Of a DNA stretch of 64,000 nt, positions 17,108-25,363 are shown piece after piece. Source of the stretch: an uncultured Clostridia bacterium. Lineage in GTDB: Bacteria > Bacillota > Clostridia > Oscillospirales > Oscillospiraceae. A program made the translations under genes and the position numbers. The notes under the pieces were generated by a model. That model was given only the letters and a program-made list of their open reading frames with translations, ran no database searches and was not told where the DNA came from. How positions within the stretch are numbered: the stretch's first letter is position 1; each line of letters begins with the position of its first letter. Where the stretch lies: contig CAMUZA010000003.1 of assembly GCA_947165085.1 (NCBI GenBank), positions 1-64,000 of the forward strand, in the 5' to 3' direction.

Positions 17108-17216
17108 GCAGGACACTAAGTATTGACAAATGGAGCAGACAGAACTGCCTAACTGTGCTTGGAATCTGTCTAATTTGGTCATAAACACGCCTGTTTATTG
17201 CTGCTGCAGGTACTAA

Positions 17217-17912
17217 TATAAGGCAGAAACGGGATGGTATTACCTCCAGAGCCGGTATTATGATCCTGTCATCCATCGCTTCATCAATGCAGATAACCTT
17301 GCGTCTACCGGTCAAGGTATTCTCGGCTGCAATTTATTTGCGTACTGTTTGAACAATCCGGTGTTTGCCAGAGATAACACAGGTAGAGCACGCGAAGAAA
17401 TTATAATTGACATCCTTGAATGGTTATTTAACACATTTAATGAAGCGGTTCAAGAAGTGGGTCCCTATTGTGGGGTTGCGTTCTGTTTTATCCTTTTTGG
17501 AGGACTGATAGACGCTTTATCTGATGGCTATTCAGTGCCTGTTGTGCCCGCTGGTACTATTCCGATCTCCGCTTCGGATTATCTCGAAAGTGAGGTAGAA
17601 CCTGTTGAAGTAGCGGTTAACTCAACAGCAATCACCAACTATCAACCAGTTCTTTTCCCTGAAAATCCCGCAGCTTTTCATCCACTTGGATTAGTAATGG
17701 TAGATAGACCTGGAACAGATAATGGACGCATTATTACATGGATGGATCCGCTTTCAAATACTGCTCAGTTTCGTTGGGATGAAAATTCAAATTTCCCTAA
17801 TGGTCCTCATTATCATGTTCTGGTTAAGGGAATGGGGATAGAAAAACTGCACTTTTATGCCGGAGATGCAGTGCCTGAACCTGCTGCATCAATATACTTT
17901 CCATTAAGATAA
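17217..17912 (+). CDS. Rhs-core C-terminal cassette 1 (5'-truncated), toxin tip ending in an HxH motif
   Basis: The frame opens directly after a TAA at 17214-17216 and encodes the end of the Rhs-associated core (TGWYYLQSRYYDPVIHRFIN, then ASTGQGILGCNLFAYCLNNP) without a start codon or ribosome site; the first possible start is TTG 17349. After the NNP junction comes a unique domain of about 185 residues: an N-terminal hydrophobic stretch (CGVAFCFILFGGLIDAL), a middle part, and a C-terminal FRWDENSNFPNGPHYHVLV. The closely spaced histidines could be catalytic, as in small RNase toxins, but I cannot assign a family. The following gene 17928-18338 is its likely immunity partner. Probably silent unless recombined onto a complete Rhs gene. 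Confidence 0.75.
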   Translation, partial: YKAETGWYYLQSRYYDPVIHRFINADNLASTGQGILGCNLFAYCLNNPVFARDNTGRAREEIIIDILEWLFNTFNEAVQEVGPYCGVAFCFILFGGLIDALSDGYSVPVVPAGTIPISASDYLESEVEPVEVAVNSTAITNYQPVLFPENPAAFHPLGLVMVDRPGTDNGRIITWMDPLSNTAQFRWDENSNFPNGPHYHVLVKGMGIEKLHFYAGDAVPEPAASIYFPLR

Positions 17913-17927
17913 TTAGGAGACAAGGCA

Positions 17928-18338
17928 ATGCCAGTATTTACCAAGAAAAACGAAAGAGAACTGCATGAGTTTCTTTATAATATTTGCGCGATCCATGATG
18001 CGGATATAGAGAGCATACTATACGATTACAAAAGCAACTGCCTGAAGCTCACTGCCTATAATGTACTTTATAAGACGGGCATTGTTTTTGCGTTCCATGA
18101 TGTCAAAACGATTCTTGCTACTGCGGGGAATGAGATAGGAGACCGCGAAGCGATTGTGGGTCTGATAGCGCATAAGGACACTTCAGATCTTTTGAAGTAT
18201 CTCGCGGAGTGCACTTTTGATCCTGATGCGTCTCTCTATTTTCTGATGGAAACCTTTTCCGGAGATCTACTGCATATTGTATCCCAATCTGTTGCTATCG
18301 AAGTATCGCCTGACGCGCCTGCAGCATCAGATAGATAA
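17928..18338 (+). CDS. probable immunity protein of cassette 1 (cytosolic)
   Basis: A 136-residue soluble acidic protein with no signal peptide, starting at ATG 17928 after TTAGGAGAC (17913-17921). It begins 16 bases after the cassette 1 stop. The segment IHDADIESILYDYKSNCLKL is of a kind I associate with small polymorphic-toxin immunity proteins, but no family is claimed. A cytosolic immunity protein would match a toxin acting inside the cell, such as a nuclease. Confidence 0.6.
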   Translation: MPVFTKKNERELHEFLYNICAIHDADIESILYDYKSNCLKLTAYNVLYKTGIVFAFHDVKTILATAGNEIGDREAIVGLIAHKDTSDLLKYLAECTFDPDASLYFLMETFSGDLLHIVSQSVAIEVSPDAPAASDR

Positions 18339-18345
18339 GAAGACA

Positions 18346-18407
18346 CAGGGGACGGTTCCTTGTGCAAGCCGCAAAGCTTAATTATGGAGGCAGGGAAACC
18401 TGCCTCC
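18346..18407. repeat. cassette-boundary block, unit 2
   Basis: Holds the short motif CAGGGGACGGTTC (about 18347-18359) and the hairpin GGAGGCAGG-GAAA-CCTGCCTCC (18386-18407). About 140 bases of conserved but untranslated DNA follow before the Rhs-core segment. Confidence 0.75.
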
Positions 18408-18542
18408 GAAAGTGCGCCGAAATCTTGGCGTTGGTCGGTGAAATAGCTCGCATTGTTGAACTGCAAGCGCACGGTTCAACTGCACACAAAACCGCTCAAA
18501 TATAGCCGCAAAACGCTCCATTTTTGCCGTTGCAGGTACTAA

Positions 18543-19250
18543 CACAAGACAGAAATGGGATGGTATTACCTCCAGAGCCGCTATTACGACCTGGTTATCC
18601 ATCGTTTCATCAACGCCGACAGCTATGCCACAACCAATGCCGCCAACGCCATTTCCTGCAATATGTTTGTATATTGCAGCAACTGTCCTACCAAGTACAC
18701 GGATTCAAGCGGCCACGCAGCAAATCCGATCTACGGAGTCAGTGCAGTCTGCGATAATGGTAGCCGTCTATCTGTTACCATTTACCGCACAGAACTTGAA
18801 GCTGCAGCGGCATTTGCATCGAAGTATTACATGCTTACAAGGCGTTACTCACGAGAGTATGCTGCGTTGATTTATAATGCTTCCTATGCCGGAGGAACTT
18901 GGTATTATTGTGGGCGCGCTACTGTTGGCACCAGAGATAGCGTATCATTTCCCTATGAGGGCGATGGCGTAGATAGAAAACTGCAAGCAACTAGTCAAGC
19001 AATTGCTGTGGTGCATATGCACCCAGATATGCTCCATGTCGATTCGACCAGTTTTTCTAGCGCGGATATTAGTGCATTAGACAAGTATTTGCCAAGTGGG
19101 AATATGTATTTAGCCACGCTCCATTGTGAGATTTATATGTTTGACCGAGAAAAGAGGTCACATGATGGCCTTTTTATGTGCACCTATATTCCAAACGGAT
19201 TATCCGGGTTCTTTTCTGAATATAAGGCGAAAGTTGATTATCTTCAATAA
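18543..19250 (+). CDS. Rhs-core C-terminal cassette 2, JAB/DUF4329-like metallopeptidase tip
   Basis: Opens after TAA 18540-18542. Here the usual ACG of the core is ATG (18555), so MGWYYLQSRYYD could in principle initiate, but no ribosome site is present. The junction (SNCPTKYTDSSGH) is followed by a domain whose centre reads YYCGRATVGTRDSVSF, then AVVHMHPDMLHVDS, TSFSSADISALD. HxHP followed by SxxD is the JAMM/JAB zinc-peptidase pattern found in DUF4329-type Rhs tips; an upstream Glu would complete the site. Those domains are known from comparative studies of polymorphic toxins as peptidase effectors. The lipoprotein 19267-19722 follows by 16 bases. Confidence 0.75.
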   Translation, partial: HKTEMGWYYLQSRYYDLVIHRFINADSYATTNAANAISCNMFVYCSNCPTKYTDSSGHAANPIYGVSAVCDNGSRLSVTIYRTELEAAAAFASKYYMLTRRYSREYAALIYNASYAGGTWYYCGRATVGTRDSVSFPYEGDGVDRKLQATSQAIAVVHMHPDMLHVDSTSFSSADISALDKYLPSGNMYLATLHCEIYMFDREKRSHDGLFMCTYIPNGLSGFFSEYKAKVDYLQ

Positions 19251-19266
19251 CAGGAGGGGAACAAAA

Positions 19267-19722
19267 GTGAAACAATCTCTGAAGGATGTGCTCTCTATCC
19301 TTTTGGCGACAATGATTGTCAGCGGCCTGATCGGCTGTTCCGGCGGGAATGACCTTTATCGCAACAATGTGCCCGTCGAATGGATGGACAGCGACTATGT
19401 GCCGGAATATATCTATTTAGATAATGATTGGCTGCAGCAGAAAAGCATATCTGCAGCAGAGGGACTTGACCTGCAAAAAACGGACGACTTCTTCGCCTAT
19501 CTGGACATACTCGATCCGATCCTGCTGCGGTACTTTGTGCAAGACCATGAAATCACAAATATCTTGCACTACAGCAACGGGATCTGGGCGGTTCGTTATG
19601 CACTGCCGGAAGATGAAATCGTCCTTGGCTATGACGTAACAATCTACTATATCGACGAGACAAGCGGCGAGATCCGCAATTATGAATGTTGGTCAAGAGG
19701 TGGAACGAAACCTTGGGAGTAG
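19267..19722 (+). CDS. lipoprotein, probable immunity protein of cassette 2
   Basis: A 151-residue lipoprotein. The start is GTG 19267, chosen because AGGAGGGG (19252-19259) lies 7 bases upstream and the signal peptide MKQSLKDVLSILLATMIVSG with lipobox LIGC begins there; the longer frame from 19126 lies inside the toxin. The mature part is acidic and unrecognised. Surface anchoring suggests that it blocks the partner before or during entry, or acts outside the membrane. Confidence 0.6.
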   Translation: MKQSLKDVLSILLATMIVSGLIGCSGGNDLYRNNVPVEWMDSDYVPEYIYLDNDWLQQKSISAAEGLDLQKTDDFFAYLDILDPILLRYFVQDHEITNILHYSNGIWAVRYALPEDEIVLGYDVTIYYIDETSGEIRNYECWSRGGTKPWE

Positions 19723-19790
19723 AGCGCGTAATAATAACTGAGTACGATATTGCCGCAGAACTGCTCTTGGTTTGGCATCGCAGCTACTAA

Positions 19791-20456
19791 CATACACCAG
19801 AAACGGGATGGTATTACCTTCAGAGCCGCTATTACGACCCTGTCATCCATCGTTTCATCAATGCAGATACATACGCCAGCACCGGGCAGGGCGTTCTGGG
19901 CTGTAACATGTTTGCGTACTGCAACAATACCCCCGTCTGTCTTACTGATGAGCTGGGCGAATCATCTATATATGTTACCGTTGCGGAAGATCAAGCAAAC
20001 ATTTACGGGTATTATTATATAATCAGTGTTTCGGTTTCCGTAAAAGCAGAAGATGTCAAAGTCAATGATTATACTCCCTGCTCTGTAAGCATAGGTAGCA
20101 ATCAAATCGATATAGCGTATGAAGGCAATTATGTCCAATACTCTTTTGGCATAGATGAAAACAACATATTTGCTGGTGTAGGCTGTGTGTTTGATAAGAC
20201 TGCATATTCGCTAAACGGTCCAGTGCTTGGCCATCGTGATTTGTTGACTTTCTCATTTGAAAAAGAAGTGGCCGATGGAATCGTTCTTGAAGTAGATATT
20301 TCAATCACTCCGCTTAACAAAGGCATATCATATTCCGCGTTGAACCGCGCTGCACCGGCGCTTGCATCAATTGGCGCTGCAGGACTTGCTTTTGCTGGCG
20401 GTTCAAGGTTTCGCTGCGGCGGCAGATTGATTGTTCCCTGCTACCTGATATATTAA
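19791..20456 (+). CDS. Rhs-core C-terminal cassette 3, tip with hydrophobic C-terminus
   Basis: Opens after TAA 19788-19790 and encodes TGWYYLQSRYYDPVIHRFIN, ASTGQGVLGCNMFAYCNNTP, then LTDELGESS at the junction. The tip of about 180 residues is rich in beta-strand-like, alternating segments (IYVTVAEDQANIYGYYYIIS) and ends with RAAPALASIGAAGLAFAGGS, a Gly/Ala-rich helix that could insert in a membrane. No start codon or ribosome site serves the core. Two membrane proteins follow instead of a lipoprotein, which fits a membrane-active toxin (inference). Family not recognised. Confidence 0.65.
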   Translation, partial: HTPETGWYYLQSRYYDPVIHRFINADTYASTGQGVLGCNMFAYCNNTPVCLTDELGESSIYVTVAEDQANIYGYYYIISVSVSVKAEDVKVNDYTPCSVSIGSNQIDIAYEGNYVQYSFGIDENNIFAGVGCVFDKTAYSLNGPVLGHRDLLTFSFEKEVADGIVLEVDISITPLNKGISYSALNRAAPALASIGAAGLAFAGGSRFRCGGRLIVPCYLIY

Positions 20457-20475
20457 GTATAATGGAGGATTCGCT

Positions 20476-21543
20476 ATGCCGATTGAACAGGAATTCAGAA
20501 TAGACAAAAAGCATCGCCGCGCCTTTCGCGACATTTGTACCTCGCTGCTTTTCTATATTATAACGCTGGGCAGCAGCGTGTTTGGACTGTTTATGGCTTA
20601 CGTGGCGGAGCATCCAATTATTTCATTGGGTTGCTGCCTTGCTTCTTTAGCACCGTGCATCTTTGCGATCGTTGACTTGATCCGAATTGCAAGAATTGGA
20701 ATGAAAAAAAGCGTATTTCGGTATTCATTCAACGAAACAGAGGCCGTTCGCTATACGCAAGACGGGAAGAAAACCGTGTTTCCGTACTTGACGATGACTG
20801 TGGTGCAGGAAAGCGAGAGCTTTCTCAAACTTGCATCAAAAAAGTACGCTGCCATTTTGAAAAAGGACGAACTGACGCCGGAGACACTGAACGAAGCCTG
20901 CGCAGCGATTAAGGCGGCAAATCCGAAGATCAGGTGGCAGAACGTTCGTGGCAGAAATCTGACCTGCACAATTCTTACAGCGATTATAACGGCTGCAGTA
21001 CTTGTGTACAGCATGTTCTGCGTGCTTCCGATTGCGGACGGTTTTGCCTCTGCCCCGCCTCCTGACGTTGCCGCTGTTAAGCATTATACGGAAACCTATT
21101 CGATTGGCACAGAGGGTTGCTGGAGCTCTCAAAAGTACGAAAGCAAAGACGGCAGAGAGGCGCTGCTGTATGTCGGCAATGATCTTCATGCAGATTGCCC
21201 GACAGAGTTGTATTATCTGTCTTTCTCAAATAGGGATTGGCATATTCGCGGGCTTTCCGCTTCGGAAATCTTACTGGAATTCCAAACGGACACAGCTCGT
21301 GTTCGTGTGATACAGATCGATACATATACTCTTTTGGAAGTCCGCTGTGCTGAAGATTTGGAGTGCCGAACGGAAGCGTTGTATCCACAGCGTTGGTGGG
21401 TCATACAGGATTGCAAGGATGGCGTGTTTGATAAGATCAAAACGCGAGAATGCCCGAATGGCATTCAAGAGGATTCAGTACTCTATCTGGGCGATGAAGC
21501 TTATCCCATCGGAGAGATGCTTGCCGAAGAGCAACAACGGTAA
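20476..21543 (+). CDS. membrane protein, candidate immunity protein of cassette 3 (copy a)
   Basis: A 355-residue protein with two N-terminal transmembrane helices (SLLFYIITLGSSVFGLFMAY and IISLGCCLASLAPCIFAIVD), a cytosolic domain of about 100 residues of the YcxB-like kind (YSFNETEAVRYTQDGKKTVF), a third helix (TCTILTAIITAAVLVYSMFC) and a C-terminal domain of about 170 residues. ATGGAGGATTCGCT precedes ATG 20476. It shares its layout with the next gene, suggesting an old duplication. Confidence 0.55.
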   Translation: MPIEQEFRIDKKHRRAFRDICTSLLFYIITLGSSVFGLFMAYVAEHPIISLGCCLASLAPCIFAIVDLIRIARIGMKKSVFRYSFNETEAVRYTQDGKKTVFPYLTMTVVQESESFLKLASKKYAAILKKDELTPETLNEACAAIKAANPKIRWQNVRGRNLTCTILTAIITAAVLVYSMFCVLPIADGFASAPPPDVAAVKHYTETYSIGTEGCWSSQKYESKDGREALLYVGNDLHADCPTELYYLSFSNRDWHIRGLSASEILLEFQTDTARVRVIQIDTYTLLEVRCAEDLECRTEALYPQRWWVIQDCKDGVFDKIKTRECPNGIQEDSVLYLGDEAYPIGEMLAEEQQR

Positions 21544-21600
21544 CTGCGAAACGAATCAACCCACATTCATATAATCGGGGAAACATAGGGGGGACTGATC

Positions 21601-22644
21601 ATGTATACATGTCACACAAAAAGCGACAAGGCGTTTGCCAAGTCAATCCATAAGCTGCGGCTGAAAATTGACCGCTCGATCCGGTACGTTTGGTGCGCGG
21701 CGCTGCCGCTCGCGTTATATCTGCTCGGCCTGTGCATTCTGGGGCGCTTCTATCTGATCCTGCCGTTCGCCGCTTTGCTTTTGGCGGCATCGTGCTTGAA
21801 CATCATTAAGATCGTCAAAATGAATCGAAACGACGCCGAGGAGCGAAATCGCGACACCGTTTTCTCGGAAAGCGGGATCGAACATACCGTTTTGGAAAGC
21901 GGAGCACAGTACCGCTATTCGTATGATCAGATCACTGCAGCGGCATTTTCGGACGAAGCTGCACTCTTGTATTGCGATAACAGCCTGATTGCGATTTCCG
22001 CGCAAGGCGTAGAAGACGGGAAATATCCGGAGCTCAGAGCGTTTCTGGAGAAGTTGACAGCCGAGCGAGCGCGGCAATATAAACGGAAAAATCTTCTGTT
22101 TGCGCTGCCGCTCGCGGCGGTCTTGCTGGCCGTTGCCACGATTTGCTCCATTACGTTTTTCAAGTCGAATACTCCTCCTATTATTGAAGCGGAACGCTCC
22201 GATATGGGTGCAGGATATGCGGTGCGCGAGTATGTGCTGCAAGTGGAGCACGCGCAAGAGACACCCATTTTCGGTTATATCTGCTACTATTCCGAAGACG
22301 GTGTTGCGGTCGTTTATATGAGCAGCAGTCTTCCCGATACGCCGCTGTATTATGCAAGTTACGTAACAGGCGGCTGGCAGGTCAAACGGCTGCCTGCGCC
22401 GTGCAAAACAACAGAGCTGGAGAGCGGAGAGACAATCTACACATATCAAACGGACATCGGCACATTCGTGGAAGTGCGGAATTGTTCGAGGAGAATACTG
22501 ATCGAAGAAACGCCGCAAGATACGGCGAAGGCGAATTATCAACCGCAAACGGGGTATGGCCACTTTTTCCGCGTTCCCGATGATTCGGAATACTGCCTCA
22601 CGGTATCGGGGCAGGCGCTTACGGCAGACCAGCTTTGTCCATAA
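21601..22644 (+). CDS. membrane protein, candidate immunity protein of cassette 3 (copy b)
   Basis: A 347-residue protein with the same plan as 20476-21543: two N-terminal helices (VWCAALPLALYLLGLCILG, FYLILPFAALLLAASCLNII), a YcxB-like cytosolic part (VFSESGIEHTVLESGAQYRY), a third helix (NLLFALPLAAVLLAVATICS) and an outer domain (YASYVTGGWQVKRL). GGGGGACTGATC precedes ATG 21601. Sequence identity to its neighbour is low but the segment order is the same. It may be an immunity gene left from another cassette. Confidence 0.55.
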   Translation: MYTCHTKSDKAFAKSIHKLRLKIDRSIRYVWCAALPLALYLLGLCILGRFYLILPFAALLLAASCLNIIKIVKMNRNDAEERNRDTVFSESGIEHTVLESGAQYRYSYDQITAAAFSDEAALLYCDNSLIAISAQGVEDGKYPELRAFLEKLTAERARQYKRKNLLFALPLAAVLLAVATICSITFFKSNTPPIIEAERSDMGAGYAVREYVLQVEHAQETPIFGYICYYSEDGVAVVYMSSSLPDTPLYYASYVTGGWQVKRLPAPCKTTELESGETIYTYQTDIGTFVEVRNCSRRILIEETPQDTAKANYQPQTGYGHFFRVPDDSEYCLTVSGQALTADQLCP

Positions 22645-22662
22645 ACTATCAGGATAAACGAT

Positions 22663-22720
22663 CAGGGGACGGTTCTGTGATTGATTGAACGATACAAGGA
22701 TGCAGGATTCCCTGCCTCCT
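22663..22720. repeat. cassette-boundary block, unit 4
   Basis: CAGGGGACGGTTCTGTGA (22663-22680) is followed by the imperfect hairpin AGGATGCAGG-ATTC-CCTGCCTCCT (22697-22720). The toxin-tip frame begins only 3 bases later. Confidence 0.65.
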
Positions 22721-22722
22721 AA

Positions 22723-23141
22723 AAGCCAAACGATCATGCGACGGTATCCTTCAGCCGTAATGGTACGTCCTTGTATTTTTCTATAACCGACAAAGAACTT
22801 GGCTGCAGAGATTATTCGGTGAATAGCGTTTTCTGTCCATCCGCCCAAAATTATGGAACGATCCGAAATCAGGATCAAACAACTTCTAGCATATATTTCG
22901 GCGTTTTTGAAGCGGGGTTCTCTGTCAGCCAAGATATTGATGATTATTTGTCTTTTTCAGCATCAGTTAGTATACCAACATAGCTGCTTATAGAAATGCA
23001 GCACGAGCATTTACGGGATTTATAGGCTACCCCTCCATAGGCACCGGAAACAGCGCTGCTTTTTCCAGTAGTGGCGCCCCGTATTTGATGTTCACAATCG
23101 GAGGCAATGTGTTTACTAGAATCTCTTATATGCTTGTCTAG
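22723..23141 (+). pseudogene. cassette 4: toxin tip without Rhs core, frameshifted
   Basis: Immediately after the boundary hairpin a frame opens (HATVSFSRNGTSLYFSITDK...) and stops at TAG 22981-22983. The reading continues in another frame (AAYRNAARAFTGFIGYPSIG to ISYMLV, stop 23139-23141) with similar small-residue-rich composition, so a single frameshift near 22975 is likely. The roughly 170-bp Rhs-core segment present in the other seven cassettes is absent. The downstream membrane-anchored gene is the likely immunity partner. I read this as a decayed cassette. Confidence 0.55.
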
Positions 23142-23162
23142 GTTCTTAATCGGAGGCGTAAA

Positions 23163-23834
23163 ATGAAGAAGTTTTTACTATGGGTTGGGATTACATGTTC
23201 CGCGTTGCTGCTGGTAGCTGCAGTTTTCCTCTTTGTAAAGTATCAGAATTTGCGCAATGATAAGAATTATACTCCCATATCTTTTTCAGATTTTGTATAT
23301 AATGCGTTCGCTGATCATCCGGGTGGTGCTGTTTCGAAGTATATAAGAACCGTATCCGAGGAGTCGCTGGATGATAACCTGATACTGCGTAAGGCAGAAG
23401 TGATCTGCGAACATGAACGGCGAATAGTATACTATATCGGAATTGATTCTTTTTTGGGTCGATACTATAAATGTATAGATACCGACTACGATTATTGTTT
23501 TCATGCATTAAATCTTCGCAGTATTGACACAGATGGAAAAAACCCGGAGTATCTGTGTTTTACGTTGCAGTTGCCTGACCATACAGTTATTCTTGCTGTC
23601 AGTCGATACCCGCTCAAGGATTCCTACCAAGGTGCTGCAACATTATGCTTTGAGCCTGACAAGAGACATTTAGTTGACAATATGGACGGCGATGCACTGC
23701 TTCAGTTTTTCGTTCTTCCCCGAGTAGAAGAGCTGCCTGACAGTTATCTTTTGAGCTGCGACTATTTTTCCATTACAAAAAGTGATATTCTAAAATGGAT
23801 CGACAAAAGCCCGAGCACTCCTTCATGGAAATGA
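23163..23834 (+). CDS. membrane-anchored protein, probable immunity protein of cassette 4
   Basis: A 223-residue protein with one N-terminal transmembrane anchor (FLLWVGITCSALLLVAAVFLF) and an outer domain of about 190 residues with several aromatic and Cys residues. No lipobox. TCGGAGGCGT precedes ATG 23163. It follows the broken cassette 4 tip and precedes cassette 5. Family unknown; the role is inferred from position. Confidence 0.5.
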   Translation: MKKFLLWVGITCSALLLVAAVFLFVKYQNLRNDKNYTPISFSDFVYNAFADHPGGAVSKYIRTVSEESLDDNLILRKAEVICEHERRIVYYIGIDSFLGRYYKCIDTDYDYCFHALNLRSIDTDGKNPEYLCFTLQLPDHTVILAVSRYPLKDSYQGAATLCFEPDKRHLVDNMDGDALLQFFVLPRVEELPDSYLLSCDYFSITKSDILKWIDKSPSTPSWK

Positions 23835-23847
23835 GAGCGGGAGCAAT

Positions 23848-23904
23848 CTGAGGACGGCTCTGCGATTGACACAACTATACAAGGAGGCGGGACAACCTGC
23901 CTCC
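23848..23904. repeat. cassette-boundary block, unit 5
   Basis: CTGAGGACGGCTCTGCGATTG (motif start 23848) followed by the hairpin GGAGGCGGG-ACAA-CCTGCCTCC (23883-23904, one G-T wobble). Confidence 0.7.
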
Positions 23905-23971
23905 GAAAGGCAAGAAAGTGGCTCGTTGTTGCCGCTGAGAATTGCTCAATTTATGGCATCGCAGCTACTAA

Positions 23972-24679
23972 CATACACCAGAAACGGGATGGTATTACCT
24001 CCAGAGCCGTTATTACGACCCGGTAATTCATCGCTTTATCAATGCGGACGCCTACGCAACGACAGACACAGCCAACGCCATTTCCTGCAATATGTTTGCA
24101 TATTGCAACAACAGTCCTAGCAAGTACATGGATTCAAGCGGGCACGCAGCAAATCCAATCTATGGAGTCACTGCAGTCTGCGACGGTGGAACGTCAGGGC
24201 ATGCTGATGCTTCTACTGGGAACAATGTTGTACTGAGAGATGTAACAGATGAGATAAACAGTGCTCTTCGTGAAGAAATCCTTGCTATTTGGTATTGCGA
24301 TCAAGAGTTCCTAAAAAGGGACGATGAACGAGACGAGTTCGTCTTGTTATTGAGCTTTTATTTTAGGGTCAACGACGGTTGCCCGTGGGATATAAAACTT
24401 GAAAAACCATGGAGGGAAACTATTGGCACCCAATTTCCGGGAAGAGGCGTGGAAGTAATCTATAACGGAATAATAATGACACCAGAAGACCTTGGAAATT
24501 ACACTTACGGGTGCCTCGGGTGCATGTATGGCTTTGACTTGGGGACATTGTACTTGGGTTCGGAATATGCCGCAGGTTTTCCTGAAGAAGGAACAACTGC
24601 TTGGGATAACGAACACTTGCGAGATCGATTATTTATTGATCTCGGCTACTATAATGGCATCAGATGGGCTTTCCAATAA
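23972..24679 (+). CDS. Rhs-core C-terminal cassette 5, toxin-44-like tip
   Basis: Opens after TAA 23969-23971; encodes TGWYYLQSRYYDPVIHRFIN, ATTDTANAISCNMFAYCNNS and the junction SKYMDSSGH. The tip reads RDVTDEINSALREEI, then NDGCPWDIKLEKPW, VIYNGIIMTPEDLGNYTYG and GFDLGTLYLGSEYAAG. The WDIK and EDLGN-x-x-YG motifs followed by a G-rich helix resemble the Bacterial toxin 44 family, predicted RNases in Rhs and related proteins; assignment is from memory of motifs. Cassette 7 carries a homologous tip. The lipoprotein 24704-25201 follows. Confidence 0.75.
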   Translation, partial: HTPETGWYYLQSRYYDPVIHRFINADAYATTDTANAISCNMFAYCNNSPSKYMDSSGHAANPIYGVTAVCDGGTSGHADASTGNNVVLRDVTDEINSALREEILAIWYCDQEFLKRDDERDEFVLLLSFYFRVNDGCPWDIKLEKPWRETIGTQFPGRGVEVIYNGIIMTPEDLGNYTYGCLGCMYGFDLGTLYLGSEYAAGFPEEGTTAWDNEHLRDRLFIDLGYYNGIRWAFQ

Positions 24680-24703
24680 TCTGTTTAGGGGGCGTACACA
24701 CAT

Positions 24704-25201
24704 ATGAATCTAAGAATAAAGCGAATCTTGATATGCTTATTGGCTATCTTCATAATCATTATGCTCGTTGGATGCTATGTAATTGGGGAGCCTGGTGTAG
24801 AGATAGCAGAAAAGCATTTGAAACACGATAAGGCCGACCTACAGCATATTATTGAGTGGATGCAGGATACAGAGTATGAATATGTTGCTTTTGAGCGTGG
24901 CGATGAGTTTATGTTAGGAAATGTCGAATCGCTTCCTATTCCAGAAGAGATCCGTTCGGCCGTAGAACACTTGCTTAATCACAGAGGATACCGGTTAATC
25001 AGCATGAACAGAAAGCAAAACACGATCCGCTTTCAGTATTGGTCGAGCATACATGACCAGAGCTGCGGGATCGCATTTGTGATCGATGAAAACGGATCGC
25101 CTGATGTGGATTACATGACGCTGAGTGAGCCGCTGTCTGTGAACGGCTGGTATTACTACTATGTAGATGTAAACGAATGGCGCGTTCAAAACGCGCGATG
25201 A
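24704..25201 (+). CDS. lipoprotein, probable immunity protein of cassette 5
   Basis: A 165-residue lipoprotein: MNLRIKRILICLLAIFIII with lipobox LVGC, then a domain ending LISMNRKQNTIRFQYW, CGIAFVIDENGSP and GWYYYYVDVNEWRVQ. The C-terminal half is clearly homologous to the lipoprotein of cassette 7 (27595-28110), which accompanies a homologous toxin tip. That co-variation is the best evidence for toxin/immunity pairing in the array. TTAGGGGGCG precedes ATG 24704. Confidence 0.7.
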   Translation: MNLRIKRILICLLAIFIIIMLVGCYVIGEPGVEIAEKHLKHDKADLQHIIEWMQDTEYEYVAFERGDEFMLGNVESLPIPEEIRSAVEHLLNHRGYRLISMNRKQNTIRFQYWSSIHDQSCGIAFVIDENGSPDVDYMTLSEPLSVNGWYYYYVDVNEWRVQNAR

Positions 25202-25363
25202 ATCACTGCGCTGCGCTCAACTGTCAGACCGGTGACCTGCCGAAATACAGGAAGTCAACTAAAGGCAACATACGGGACGACTCCCTGTGTCAAAACGACG
25301 AGAAGGCAGAGCGGCACATTATTGTCGCCGAATTGCTCCATTTTTAGGCATTGCAGGTACTAA

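Noticed and set aside
23966-24120. Peptides such as RNGMVLPPEPLLRPG as small genes at each cassette
   Set aside because: They are the wrong frame of the Rhs core; the frame giving TGWYYLQSRYYDP is the conserved one.
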